Positions 24,087-36,523 of a stretch of 64,000 nt of DNA are shown here, piece after piece. The DNA is from Brachionus plicatilis (taxonomy: Eukaryota > Rotifera > Eurotatoria > Ploima > Brachionidae): contig QEOQ01000694.1 in assembly GCA_010279815.1 (NCBI GenBank), forward strand, positions 756,423 through 820,422, in the 5' to 3' direction. A model generated the notes under the pieces. That model saw nothing but the letters and a program-made list of their open reading frames with translations. It had not been told where the DNA came from and ran no database searches. Position 1 is the first letter of the stretch; each line of letters begins with the position of its first letter. A program made the translations under genes and the position numbers.

Positions 24087-24268
24087 TCTTAAAATTTTTA
24101 ATTGTCACAATTTATTTTAATTCTTCACAGATGATATCGTTACATATCAAGCTAAAGGATTAATTAAAAAAATTCAGCTGACACAAATTTATTTAAAAAA
24201 AAAAATAATTTAATGGTTGATTTTACTGGCTAGAGTATAAAAAAATAAAAATTAAAAAATGACTGATA

Positions 24269-25440
24269 TTAATTTGAAAATCTGTCATAGAGCGCATCCA
24301 ATTTTTCGACGAATTTGTTTTCGTCTTCGACTGTATTCTTGCTCCAAGCCAAAGGTAGATGTTTGGAAGCTGGTTGACGATCTTGAAAAAAACTTCCATT
24401 TTCAAATTTTTCCAAGTTATTAAAACAACACATCCAAACAAGAGTATCTGCTCCTTGATCAGGTGTACGAAGCTTGTTGGCCATTCTATCTCTAAACGAA
24501 GGCATTGATGTTTGAACTGCTGGGGTATCCGACCATCCAGGATGCATTGTAGCAAAGTAAATATTTGGATATTTACGAGCAAAATATTCACTCATTACCA
24601 CCTAAATTTCAAAATTTGAATTTTAAAACAATTTCTATTTTTTAAATTAATTACTTGCTGGCGTTTGTTTTGGGCATAGACAAATGTGCCATCGAATTTT
24701 CTCATTTTTTCATGATTCAAATCTTCGTAATCTAATTTTTGAACCAACATTCCACCCGAAGTCACGATAAACTAAATAAAAATAATTAATTAAATTTTTA
24801 AAATTTTCTTTTTTTTTTTTAACAATTCTAGGCTTTTCACTTTTGGCAATAGTTGGTATCAAAGTTTTGGTCAAGATATAAGTTCCGAGAGTGTTTGTGG
24901 CAAAATTAGCTTCAATATTATTTTCAACTAACTTTCTCTCGTTAATCATACAGCCAGCATTATTAACTAAAATATTTAATGGCTTGTTTGATTCAGCAAA
25001 CTCTTTGGCAAATTTAAACACTTGTCTTGGTTGAGAGATATCAACAATGTGAAGAAAAACATTCTAGAAAAAAACAGGTAAAAAAATTGCTAAATATTCG
25101 GTGCCTAATACATTATTATTAGTGCTGGAAATAATCTCATTTTGGGCTGTTTCTCCTCTTTCTTTACTTCGACAGACCATGTGGACAGTGGCTCCTCGCT
25201 TGGCAACTTCCATTGCACAACTTTTGCCAATGCCAGAATTTGCACCAGTAACCATAATTGATCGCTTGGAAAGATCAACTTCTAGATCAGACGGATTGAA
25301 TGATTTGGCTGCTGTTTCATAACCTGATTTGGTGTATTCCAACAAACCTTTATTTAAAATTTAGTTAAATATTGATTGATCTATTTTAAAAATTTAGCAC
25401 TACCTTTAGAGAACCAAACGGCGTTTCGATATATTGACAT
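24269..25440 (-). CDS. DHRS12: Dehydrogenase/reductase SDR family member 12
   Basis: Five exons on the minus strand: 25440-25404, 25347-25112, 25063-24824, 24771-24655 and 24601-24269. All four introns are short and GT-AG, and the phases agree, giving 320 residues. The start MSIYRNAVWFSKGLLEYTKS matches the DHRS12 N terminus. The Rossmann nucleotide motif TGANSGIG is at 46-53, NNAG at 125-128, the catalytic Ser at 176 (in VTSGGM), and YAQNK (Tyr203, Lys207). The C-terminal half has FATMHPGWSDTP and FFQDRQPASKHLPLA, distinctive of the DHRS12 family. It is an NAD(P)-dependent short-chain oxidoreductase; the physiological substrate of this family is not established to my knowledge. Confidence 0.93.
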
Positions 25441-27597
25441 TTTAGGAATCTATGAAAAATTTTAAAAAAATATAACTTAGGGAACAAAGAGTAAATATTT
25501 CTGATTTTTTTTCATAAAAGTATTTAATTCATTTTATAACTACAAAGCACATTTAATTTCACGTGAAATATTACGAAGAAATTTAAAATTTTATTGCATA
25601 ATTGTTCCCTTAATTGGTTATTTAATTTTGTTTACGAATGACATTTTTAGATTTAAGATTCCACTATTTGATCCAAAATAAGAAAAAAGCCAAGCTCATG
25701 GATTACAGAATTATTTGTTCTCAATTTTCTTATATGTACCTTCAAAATAAGTTCGGACTTTATTTGTCTTGAGTTGATCTATAATTTTCATTAACATTTG
25801 TTTAGCAAATTAGTATAAAAAATTCCTTAACCAAAAATACCTAAAAGAGAATCTGAGTCATTTATTTTTTAATTTTTCTCTATCAGATTCAAATTTAAAA
25901 TGTTAAAACATTTGAAATTTTCTGTCTTAGTAATTGATTTTTTTTCTCATTGATCTTTTAATAACAGTAAAATTTTTTAATTCAAAATGTCTAAATTTTA
26001 GTATTGCTATTTTGGAAAATCTAAAAAAAAAATCAGATTTTATTAATAGAATTTGAATATCTTAAAAAATGTATAAAATTCTAAAAATAAAAAGCGAAAG
26101 TGCTTCTTATAGTGAAATTTTTTGCTCCAACTATTCTAAACCATTAATAATGATTTTCGACTTTTTATAATATTATGGGTTTTGGTCTTTAGTGTATACT
26201 TTATTATTCTAAATTATTGATCTAAAGAATAGGAAAGTTATGAAAACAATTAAATATAATTTGAGAATCATTAAAAAAATAATAGTTTTATGTGCATTTG
26301 AGTTTTTATATTGAAATAAATAATAAATATTAAGAAAAATTAATTTTAAATTTCGATACTGTTTACTTCATATGTTCTTTGTATCAATGGAGCAAACTAA
26401 CAATGAGCGCTATCTATATGACAAGTGATCTAAAATGGAACAAGCAAACATTGAAAACCATGCCTCCTGATAAATCATATACTTTTATTATAAATTTTTT
26501 TATTTTTTGACACATCTCTCATTTAAAATTTTTATCTGGTTTAAAAAAATTAAATAACACTCATATTATAAGGCAATACCAATTTATGTATAATTGGTTT
26601 TTGTTCACTTTCAGTGTTCACATTGTATAAAATAACTAGGAATTAAAAGTCAAAATTTTTATTTTAAATTAGAACGACAAAATTTTACAATAAAATGAAA
26701 ATTAAATTATTAGATTAATTCAAAATTCAGCAGTTCGGTCTATTCCAAAACTAAAATATAACACTCTTTAAAACATTATATATATCTCGAGGCTTATGAT
26801 ATACTAAAATTAATAACATTATCGAATCTACTTTGAGGGCACTTGAGTTCGATACAGTTAAACAAATAAATAAAAAAATTTGATTCATTCAAAAAAATAA
26901 GAAACTAAATTCAAATTAGATTAATCAGTAATTATTTTCTACTAAAGACTTAATTTTAACTTACATTATAAAAACATATGATGACATATAAATTTGATCT
27001 CTGAAAATCTTTTGAAAACTTGAAATTCAGCGAGAAATAAATTTAAAAATTAATAATTAAGCGAAAAACAAACAAAGTCTAGTTTAAATTTAATCTATCT
27101 AATATGCTTAAAAACGAAAATAGGGTAATATTAAATAAAAATGAAAAAAGCTAAAAGAATTTTTTTCTTTAATTTTATTAAAACTAGCATTAAAATTTAA
27201 ATAAATCATCACAAATTGTTATTTTATACTGATCACCTTAATAAAATTTTTGATCACATTATTTTTTATTTTTATATGAGTTTTTTTGATCAGACTTGTT
27301 CATAAAGTAAGCTTAAATTCTTCTTCGTAATTAGGCGATAAAAAATTCTACTTTTGTGCAGGACCCCTTATTTCTTGTTAAAAAGAAAAAAAGCTAAATT
27401 ATTTTTTTATGTGATCAAATATTGTCCAAATTTTGAAAACTGAGCAAATTAATATTTACAAAAAATTAAAAATTATAATATTTAATTAAAATTATTATAA
27501 AATAATCTTCAAAGTTTTTATTTGAAACTATTTAAATTATGTGGCATTAATTTTTTGTTCAGGAACTAAGAAATAACCATTCTTTTTTAAAGTTTAG
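25441..27597. other. Intergenic with a LINE scrap
   Basis: DHRS12 (-) and golgin-84 (+) diverge across about 2.1 kb. A scrap at about 26715-26790 repeats the IQNSAVRSI..LKY stretch of the LINE family found at 37550 and 4570. The rest is AT-rich with no gene. The last 10 bp before golgin-84 end AAAGTTTAG directly in front of its ATG. Confidence 0.5.
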
Positions 27598-30500
27598 ATG
27601 TCATTTTTTAAACTTGCCGAAAATCTTTTGAACAATCTTGACCAACAAACTCAATCGAGTATTAGCACTGCTTTGCATAAAAAAGATGAAAGAAAAAATA
27701 AAAAAAAAACAAATTTGTCCGTATCCGAGACCAATCCTTCAAATCCAATAAACTCTCAATCAGTGAGCAATTTTGGCTCCGAGTTTTACCAAAACTCAAG
27801 CACCCGGACATCGACAACCAGCTTGAAAAATCTCTTCAACAAACCAAACAAAGAAGATGAACTAATTAATTTTTTGAACAACAATGATGCCAAAAATTTG
27901 CCATTGAGCAAAGGCAGTTCTCGAACTGATTTGGAAAAACCAGAGCCAGAAATCGTAGAAGAAAAGGTCAATTTTATAATCGGCTCTAAGAGCAACGAGA
28001 CTGAAGATGAAATGGACAAAACAGCGCCAGAGCAAAGCCAGGAAACAAAATTTTTGAAAAAAGAAATAGATTCCTTAAATCAAGAAATAAATGCATTAAT
28101 GAAAAGAATAAAGGACAAAGATGATGATTATTTGAAAGTTAAGAAAAAAATTGAAAATTATCAAAATCAGGTATCCCAAAGTGATAAAATAATCCGCGAG
28201 TTGAGATCGAGAGAAGAGGACCTGAACGAAAGTATTAAAAGCAAAGACTCACAATTAGCTGTCTTTAGAATAAGACTTGATGAATATGATAACGAGTTGA
28301 AAAATCGAAAAGAGGATATTGACTCGTTACGTTCTGAGTCGGAACGCATATTAAAGGATCATTCGACCAGCAGTGATCTACAATCTCAAGTAGTAGAAAC
28401 TTTGAAGGAGAAAATAAATGCGCTTGAAAATGAATTAAATAGAGAAAAAGAGGCCTATGCTTCTGCTCAAGTAAATTTTATTAAATTTCAAAATTTTAAT
28501 TTGAAATTCTAAATTTTAAATAATGTCAGAAAGAATATATGACTTTGCAAAGTCGGCTAGAAACTGAAAAGGAATCATTAATCAATAATTTGAGATCGAT
28601 TGAGCAAAAAATATCCGAAGAAAAAAGTATTTTTTTTTTATTAATTATTGAATTTTTTGCAGTGTTCAATTAAAAAATTTAATTTTTTATATCTTTGGAA
28701 TAAATTTGACTATTTAACTCGAGTAATGCAGTAAATTTAATTAGCAGTCCAACCTTTTTGGATCAAGCTTCTAATTTAAACTTTCTCTTTCTGGAAAGAA
28801 TAAGGCATCCAAACTTCCCCTTAATTCCAATCTAGGTCGTAACGCATTTATGTTCACCAAAGGTTTTCTGGTTTTCTGGTTTTCTGGTTGTCTAAGGATT
28901 TTGTCCTACGAATTCGAAGTGTGTAGCAGATCAACTTGGCAAAGCTTATCATTTGGCAGCTATTCTTGACTCGACTGTTCTAAACATTTTTTTAATCCAT
29001 TATTTATTTGTACCGAGCTAATGCTCCAGAATAAAAAAAAAAGGTTAGATAAAATTAAAAGAAGATTAAAAAGAAATGTTGAAATAACTTTAGGTAAGAC
29101 ATGATTAGATATTTGATTATTCAGTTAATAAAAAAGAATAAATAACTAGGTAGTAATTACGTAATGGAGTTGGATATTCGATATATCTTGATTCGAATCC
29201 ATTTTACTTTTTTACATTTTACCTTTCAATGCGTTAATTACAGTCCTGCTACGATAAATAAATTTTTGGTAATTTTACGTCAATTAACGTAAAATTACTA
29301 ATTTTAGCGTTAAAAAAAAGCCAGACCTTAATAATCTCAAATTCAATTTAATGTAGACTTCTGTTATTTCTGTTCTTTTCTGTTAAATGAAAAAATTGTT
29401 ATTTTTTACGATAAGATTTTTCTTAAGCGATTTGAAAAATCAACATTTTTTTCAAAAACAATTTTAATAACCAAAAAAAAAGCTCTACAAAATAATTTTT
29501 TCAATATTATTCAAATTACTTCTATTAAATCATTAATTTAATACTGACATTTTCCTGCTGTTAGTTTCTTCTTAAACTTTGATTAAATTTCTTCTTTTTT
29601 TTTTGATTTTCAGGCATTGTGAATTTTGGTACAAAAATTAAAAACAAAATGAAAAATAAAAAGTGCCAAAGCTTAAGTTCTGAAGGACTAAAGCATGTTC
29701 TGTAAATTGTAGCAGCTGATACATCCTTTGTACCACCTATATACTGATTCTGCAAAACTGTGCAAAATTCATAACATTGTGAATTATAGTGGCGAGTTTT
29801 TGATAGCTTGATGTAGGGTTTTTTCTAATCTCTCTAAAATGTATCTTTCATCACAAAAAGTTAACTTCCGAGGTCTACCAGGACGGATTCGATCAGACAC
29901 AGTACCAGTCTCTTAATATCGTTCTTTAGCTGAAGAGACACATTTTAGGGATATACAAAACAGTTTGGCCATCTCATTTTGCTTTTTATCTCCAGTTTTT
30001 AGCAGACCCACGATCTGCCATTTTAGTAGACTAGATACATTTTTTGGTAAAATAAAAAATTTTGATAATTTTATTTTGAAAAGACATCAGGAGTTGGTGA
30101 GTATTTAAATATAAGAGCACAATTTACTCAAAATTAAAAGATATGTAAGAATTAATCAAAAATATGTGAAAAAAAGACTGTTATAATTGTTTTATCTTTT
30201 GAATTATCCGAATTTCTGAACTTTTGAACCCACTTTTGTTTCTATTTTTCATAGGAAGTTTTTTGATTATAAATATTTAAGAGTTAATCATATTTTTATG
30301 CCGAGTGTGGCAATCAAATTTTAGAGAAAAAAATTTTCTACAAATCAGTTTTTTTTTTGGACTCTATTTTTCGTTTAATTCAATAAATTAACAATTTTAG
30401 ATAGTTAAAATAATTAATTTTTAAATTTTTTGAACATACTGTATTTCATCCTTTGGACTTGTTAGTAAGATATTGAGATAAGTTAGATATTGTCCCAGGT

Positions 30501-33129
30501 CATTTTTATTTATTTTATTTCAACAAATTTTAAATCTAGAAAAGAATAATGAACTGACTACCCAGCTCAAAAACTCTCAGACTTCTATGAATTATTTAAA
30601 GCAAGAGTTTGAAGAGTACAAACTAAAAGCAACTAAAACTTTGCAGAGCAAAGATCGACTGATTGCAACTTTGAAAGAAAATGCAAGTCATAATTCAGAA
30701 GATGGACAAAATTCTGGCTTGAGCGTGAAATCAATTGAAATTGATGAGCTAAAATTGGAACGAGATTCATTAAAAGAAGATTTAGAGAGAAAAAATTCAT
30801 CACTAGAAGTTCTAAGATCAGAATTTATTGATTTGGAATCTCAAACTTCGATTGAAATTGATTATTTAAAAGAGCAGATTAGAGATTTGCAGGAACAAAA
30901 TGAAGGAGCTCAGCAAACTAAAACAGATCTCGAATTGGACTTGAAAAATCTTCGTCAAGAACTTAACTTTACACATGAAGAGTTGTCCAAGCAAAAGACA
31001 AATTTAAATTCTAAACTTCAAGATCGTGAAGCTGAGATAGAAAAATTGAGATCACAGGTTGGTAGCATTTAATTTAAAAAAATAAATAAATTGAGCGAAA
31101 ATTAAATTTTTAGTCGATTTTTTTTTAAAGCTAACTACAAAAAATATGGGAACTACTACAGAAAAGGAGCTCGAAAATCGCTTACATTTATTGACTGAAA
31201 ATCTAATACAAAAACAAACTTTAATTGAAGCTCTTCAATCTGAGAAGCATTCCACTTTTCTGCAGCTGGAGCGAGCCGAAGTATTTATCAAAAAAAATTA
31301 AAATTTTTGTAAATATTAAAATTTATTTTAGAAAAGGCTTCAAGATTATGAAAATATTGTTTCATCGAGAAAAGCAACAACCATTCGAATGCATGACGAT
31401 GAAGAAGCGAGTAATTTAATCAAAAAAAAATTCATAATATTTTAAATTAAATTTATTGATTCCTTTTAGTATCTACTAGATATCAGTTGCTTAGAGAGTC
31501 TCCTTATGATCATGAAGTAACTCGAAAGATGAAACGTGCCGCTAGTGAAATTGATAAGTTTAGCATACGTCTGGGAGTTTTTCTCAAAAAATATCCAATT
31601 GCTAGGATATTTGTTATTTTCTACATGGTAAGAAATATGGAATTTTTCTGATCTTTTTTTTCTTTGGAATTTAAATGCTTGAAAATATTTCATTTTGGGA
31701 ATTAAAAATATTCAAGTTAAGTTTAAAAAATGAAAGAAGACTTTTCACAAGTTTGAAAAGGTGTTGTATAAAAGTGAAAATCTTTCAAGTCACGAATTGG
31801 TTTAAGATTAAAAAATTTAAATTTTAAAATTTTAAATTAAACTTGTCACATCATATCAGCTAATATAAATTGACAGTAAGTTGGATAGAACTTACTGTAG
31901 AAAAGAACAGATATTTTTTTTTAAAAAATTATCCTCAGTTTTAGAACTTCACATTTTGAAATTATTTTTTTTATACAATTTTTTTAATGGTATCGCATAA
32001 AATCATTTGATATAAGGCAATACATTTTTCTCAAAAGTTAAGTTATGACTAGGGGTGGGAAACCGGTTCGATCTGTGAACCAGTTTGTCGAACCGGTTCG
32101 TATTTGGAACCGGTTTTATCGAACCGGTTTCCCACCCCTAGTTATGACTTTGATCAAATGATTGATACAATAATTTTATTCAACTCTGTTTGAATTTTTG
32201 TTAATTTAGCATCTAAAAATAATATTTTTTCTATTTTAATTTTATTTAATTTAAAAAAAAAGGTTAATAAACGATAAAAAAACTTTGATTTAAAGGCATT
32301 CTGAAAACTAAAGAGTTGTTTTTGGATCTTTACGGTGCCTTTAAATCGAATCCTTTTTATTAAACATAATGATAATAATTTAAAAAAATTAGTCATTTAT
32401 TTCAGCAAAATGATTAGGAAAACTTTCTAATGAAATAAATGAATTAAAAATTAAAAAATCTTAAATGCTTCAAAAAACTAAAGATTCAAAAAGTAAGGAT
32501 CATTTTTTTCCAATTTCAAGGTTTAATCAACAGGCTAGTGCCCATGTCTAAAAAGACTTAATAACTCTTTAATAATTTATTAAAATTCATTACCAATTAT
32601 AGATTTTATATACAAATTTAAAATATTAAAATATTCAATTTTTTTTTAATTACATAATTTTTTGAAAAAATTTAACATCAAGTTATTCACGTTAAATAAT
32701 TCAAATTTTGAAATAAATTCTAAAAAAATTAAGTTAATGTAATAGGAAATCGAAGCTATTATTATTATTTATTGATTTAAGCCTGATGGGCAAAAAAAAA
32801 AAAATTAAAAAAAAAAAAAGCTGAGTTAGATATCATATTAGAGGATGAGTTATTTTTAAAAAGACATTAATATGTTTAAGTAAATATTCTGGTAAATTTA
32901 CGTAAAATTCAACAATTTCAAAATTTTTGGTAAATTCAACTGAAACAAATCATTACTATGAAAAAAAAGAAATTTATTTTTAAGCATTTAATTTGAACCT
33001 AAATTATTATTTTAAAAAAATTTTCTTTTAAAGTTTTTGTTGCATTTGTGGGTGATAATTGTGTTGTTTACATACAAGCCAGAAATACATGATCAAAGTT
33101 ACTATCCACCAGTAATGCCTCATCAATAA
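27598..33129 (+). CDS. GOLGA5: Golgin-84 (Golgi coiled-coil tether)
   Basis: Seven exons in consistent phase: 27598-28470, 28530-28626, 30540-31057, 31131-31280, 31332-31410, 31470-31627 and 33034-33129, giving 656 residues. The N terminus MSFFKLAENLLNNLDQ resembles golgin-84. A low-complexity Ser/Asn region follows, then a long coiled coil from about residue 150. The segment ELENRLHLLTENLIQKQTLIEAL is a family hallmark. The end carries DKFSIRLGVFLKKYPIARIF, then a C-terminal membrane anchor split over the last two exons (FVIFYM and FLLHLWVIIVLF) and a short lumenal tail, YKPEIHDQSYYPPVMPHQ. Golgin-84 tethers COPI vesicles at cis-Golgi cisternae through Rab1. Intron 2 is 1.9 kb and intron 6 is 1.4 kb, both enlarged by transposons; the other introns are 50-75 nt. 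Confidence 0.95.
28735..29040 (+). mobile_element. LINE 3' fragment in golgin-84 intron 2
   Basis: The segment ends in the hairpin and AATAAA tail shared with the copies at 3701 and 37202 (29011-29035), followed by an A-rich run. A three-unit direct repeat of TTTTCTGGT lies at about 28864-28888. No open frame remains. It sits in the sense orientation in the host intron. Confidence 0.5.
29613..29785 (+). mobile_element. MITE family B, truncated copy in golgin-84 intron 2
   Basis: It begins GGCATTGTGAATTTTGGTAC exactly like the copy at 12379 and follows that element's left half (TGCCAAAGCTTAAGTTCTGA, then ACATGTTCTGTAAATT-like blocks and GATACATCC). The right terminus is missing. Downstream the sequence passes directly into a Tc1-like transposase remnant. 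Confidence 0.7.
29790..30045 (-). pseudogene. Tc1-like transposase N-terminal remnant
   Basis: On the minus strand, from about 30035, one frame reads W.IVGLLKTGDKKQNEMAKL, continues through a stop, and goes on ETGTVSDRIRPGRPRKLT and CDERYILERL. These are the helix-turn-helix and GRPRKLT hinge of Tc1-family transposases. Only the DNA-binding half is present, an internal TAA breaks it, and no DDE catalytic region follows. It is a dead fragment antisense to golgin-84 within its intron. Confidence 0.75.
32050..32140. mobile_element. 91-bp hAT-type miniature element in golgin-84 intron 6
   Basis: It starts TAGGGGTGGGAAACCGGTTC and ends with the exact inverse, GAACCGGTTTCCCACCCCTA. Perfect 8-bp duplications, GTTATGAC, flank it at 32042-32049 and 32141-32148. 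The inside repeats CGAACCGGTT several times. The GGGGTGGG-type end plus the 8-bp duplication is typical of the hAT superfamily. At 91 bp it is nearly all terminal repeat. Confidence 0.9.
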
Positions 33130-33255
33130 GCTGCATCGAAAAACTAATCAAATTTTTTTATTATTTTATTTAATTTTATGCATTTTTTAAAAAATCTATT
33201 TGAAAATTGTTAATAAAATCAAACTTTAAAAAAAAATACAAAATTAAATATTTGC

Positions 33256-34044
33256 TTAATAATATTTTTTGATTGTTGAAGAATTTCGCTTTAATTGATT
33301 ATTCGGGTTCTGGAATTTGGCATTATTGCTATCATCAAATACAGTACTGGAAACCAAATTAAAATAGTCAGCACTTTTTTCCTTGTCCTCTTTGTACGGA
33401 ACATATGTGATCAGTGATCCATTGCTGGTTTTTAAATATCCAATATTTAAACCTTTATTAGTGTGATACATATTGTCCTCCTTCAAATGGGACATAATTT
33501 TGGCACTCGAAACCAGTGGTTTTTTTCCACTAAAACTTGCATGCGACTCGGTAAATTTATCAGCAAAAAAATTTTCAAATGAATTTGTTTGATGGCGCTT
33601 AATTTCTTGTTTCTCTTCGTCCGACGGAATAATGGGATAAAGTCCACCAGTGTGAGTATGCAAATAGGCCACGTTTCGCTCAGAATTCGACTGAAAAAAA
33701 TTATCTCTTTTTATGTAAGAGGGTATCATTGGAGTTTTGTATGGATTTGCCATTTGAAATTGATTATTTAGAAACCTGTTATTGCTAATCTCATGGCTGT
33801 TTTGTTCCTGAGTGTTTTTATCCTCAAGTTTTTCCGAAAGAGTCTTAAAATCGTAGCTTTGTGTTACACTAAAATCTAATGGCTTGAACAATTTTGGATT
33901 ATCTACAAAACGATTTTTCTTCTGGAACTCATCGCTGTAAGTGGTCTTGTAAAAATTACGGTTGGTTATATGACCTTGTTCAAACATTGGCACATTGGAC
34001 AAGGTGTTAAAATATAAATTTTCTTTATTTGATTGTTTATCCAT
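33256..34044 (-). CDS. Unknown intronless protein with an internal repeat
   Basis: One frame of 262 residues starts MDKQSNKENLYF. It has no signal peptide, no membrane segment and no domain I recognise. It is hydrophilic, rich in Asn, Ser, Lys and Phe, and probably largely disordered. Two segments resemble each other: residues about 117-146 (RNVAYLHTHTGGLYPIIPSD) and 183-213 (LNIGYLKTSNGSLITYVPYK), each with a YL.T..G.L..Y/I.P core followed by charged residues. KEN at 7-9 matches the APC/C degron consensus, though such short motifs arise by chance. The gene is convergent with golgin-84, with 126 bp between the stop codons. Confidence 0.7.
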   Translation of the reverse strand: MDKQSNKENLYFNTLSNVPMFEQGHITNRNFYKTTYSDEFQKKNRFVDNPKLFKPLDFSVTQSYDFKTLSEKLEDKNTQEQNSHEISNNRFLNNQFQMANPYKTPMIPSYIKRDNFFQSNSERNVAYLHTHTGGLYPIIPSDEEKQEIKRHQTNSFENFFADKFTESHASFSGKKPLVSSAKIMSHLKEDNMYHTNKGLNIGYLKTSNGSLITYVPYKEDKEKSADYFNLVSSTVFDDSNNAKFQNPNNQLKRNSSTIKKYY

Positions 34045-35098
34045 TTTTAGGTATAAATTCGGATAAAATTCTAGGAAATTTTTACTAAAATTAATTGTTT
34101 TTTATTTGTCTCCGAGCTTAGAATAAAGACAGCTAGAAAATTTTAGAACATTTAATTAACGAAAAAGAATTTTACTTTTTTTAGTTATTCAATAAGCTTT
34201 GTTTACCGAAGAGAACCCCTAATTTAAAATTTGTTTTCAGACGCATGGTAATTTTTGTTCACATTCAAGGCTAAATCTAATAAAAATTTAAATATTTTTG
34301 TTTATTTTTTTTCTTCAGCACTATTTACATTTAAACTGTAAATAGTGTTTTTTTTCTTCGAGCGAATAATGTAATTGCTTGGAAACGATTAATAAAAATT
34401 ATAGTTTGAAAAGTTTAAAATAATGTTATTTTATGTTTTTTTAGATGCTCATTAATTAAAAATAAGAAGAAAAATTTTTTTAAGAAAACTTTGAAAATTA
34501 ATATATACGGAAATTAGTGAAATATTGATATTCTTCCTAAATAAATAAAATTTAATCTTGATTCTTCTACCAATCAATAAGTGCAATGATTAAATTTTTG
34601 CTATAAAATGAAAACACTTAAAAATATTATTTTAAACTTCTAAGATTCGATTTGTAGTAATTAGTATTTTTTTAGCGCTAAGCACAAATTGTCACTACAG
34701 TCTAAATTCTATTTCTTCTTAAAATAAAAAATTTTGAATTATAGCTTAAATTAAGATCCACTGTTGTTATGCTTTTTAAATTTTTGATTATTTACTAATC
34801 CAATTTTGTTTATTTGAAAACATTGTTTAAAATTTTAAGTTTGCTACGATTTAAAATTTATTCAAATTTAACTGAAATCGTATAGCAGTTTAAAAATAAA
34901 TTTTTTTCAACAAGATTTTTAGAACTAATGAATCATTCAAAAAAGATTAATTAATTATCAAAATTTGGACGAAGCCTTTAAATGATTTATTTATCCAAAA
35001 ATCAAATCCAAAAACCCTGCTTTTTTTCAGAATACTTAATTTTTCAAAAATTACTATTATATATTTAACTTTTTATTTCCAAAAATTCAAAAAATCGA
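34045..35098. other. Intergenic, no gene seen
   Basis: AT-rich. An 11-bp stem hairpin (CACTATTTACA and its inverse) occupies 34319-34347. No gene is visible. Confidence 0.5.
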
Positions 35099-36523
35099 CT
35101 ATTGTGCAACAGATTCCTTCTCTTCGTTTTCTTTAGTTTCTGCTTCAGAAAAACGGGAAATGTCCACTCTAAATTTTTCGGTTGAGGGTGGTGCAAACAA
35201 GACACAGCTTGCTATAAAAGAATCTAGAAAAAAAATATTTAAAGCAACTGAAAAAATAGGTTTTAAATAAAATTTAAAAATACCTGCGGCATATTTTTTA
35301 TGCGTCTTAATTTTTTCAATAATAGCTGCTAAATTTTCAACCAATTGGTTAGTTTCAAAATTCAACTAAAATAAGTTTTTTAATTCCTAATAATTGATTT
35401 TGATTCAAATAATTATTTACCGGTCCTATTTTAGTCTTTAAAACTGCTTGCTCATCACTTGTTTTCGCGGTTTCATAATCTTTGGACAAGTGCAATTGTT
35501 CAACCATCTGAGCGATGTTTTCAGTTACAGTATCTTAATTATTATCTGAAATCTAAAACTCATAATTTAAAAAATTTAAATTACTTGTTTTCACGGATGG
35601 TAGTTTATCCTTGTTTATCTTTTTTTTAAGAAGCATTACATCTTCAAAAGTTTCAGGAGTACAAACTAGAAAATCATAACTCTGATCTGAAATTTCACCC
35701 TTCTCGAACTAAAAAATATTTTATAAAATTCCAAGTCAAAAACAAAATTTAATAAACTACTTTTTTCAGAATGTCAGTATACCCTGCAAATAAAGCACCT
35801 GCGTTTCGAGCTGCCTCGATCTCCGCATCATTCTAAAATCATTTAATGTTTTTTTTTTCCAATATTTTATTTTAAATTTTACTTTGCATATAGCAACTAT
35901 TTCTTTTTTAAAACCATCGGCAAAAAAATGCGGATAATAAATTGTGCCTTTAAAATTGTCCATAAACTTTGTCTAAAAAATATGGTAAAAATTTTTTTAT
36001 TTAATGAAAATTTAATTATTCGTGAATGAATTTATTTACCTTTTTTTTTGTGGTCATATCCAAAAGGAATCTGACGCTCAAATAACCCTCTATATTATTT
36101 AGCATATCTGGTCTAGCCAATTCTTTATGAAAGTTAATTGCATCCTCAATATTAAAATTTTGAATTTTGTACTCATTCATTAGCCATACTGGATCCACGA
36201 TTTGGCGCTGGGCTACAAGTTTATCTGTAGTTTCTTCTACTATTAGTTGTCTTAATTGAATTGTTAATTTTGTCTTAGATGATTGTATAGCTTTAATTAC
36301 CCTTTATTTTTTCCGAGCCATTTTCCCTGAGCTTTAGCTTCATGTGGTTGCTTTTTTCGATGTGTTTTAGTGTTCTTAGAATAAAAGTTTACCAGGCTCA
36401 GACCAGTCAAATATTTTGCAGTGTTTATTTTTGGTTGAACAATAGCTAGATGAAAATTTTGTCAATTTAAATTAAAATTTGACTTAAAATTAAATTAATA
36501 CCCAATTTCCTTACAATATTCAT
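35099..36523 (-). CDS. MRPL1: Mitochondrial large-subunit ribosomal protein uL1m
   Basis: Nine exons on the minus strand: 36523-36502, 36445-36301, 36250-36040, 35972-35883, 35832-35761, 35708-35585, 35533-35421, 35365-35284 and 35223-35099. All phases agree, giving 327 residues, against about 325 in human. Recognisable L1 parts include LDMTTKKK, FPHFF-like IYYPHFFADGFKKEIVAIC, AARNAGALFAGYTDILKK, YDFLVCTPETFEDVMLLKKK, and the C-terminal NQLVENLAAIIEKIKTHK followed by a beta strand (ASCVLFAPPSTEKFRVDI). The N terminus has a short basic exon, MNIVRKL, and a Lys-rich linker, fitting mitochondrial import. The protein forms the L1 stalk of the mitoribosome. The last acceptor could be 30 nt further upstream in the same frame, adding ten residues; the shorter form matches the family better. 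Confidence 0.9.

Noticed and set aside
35224..35253. Alternative acceptor adding ten residues before the last MRPL1 exon
   Set aside because: It is in frame and possible, but the shorter form aligns better in length with the family. Transcripts would decide.
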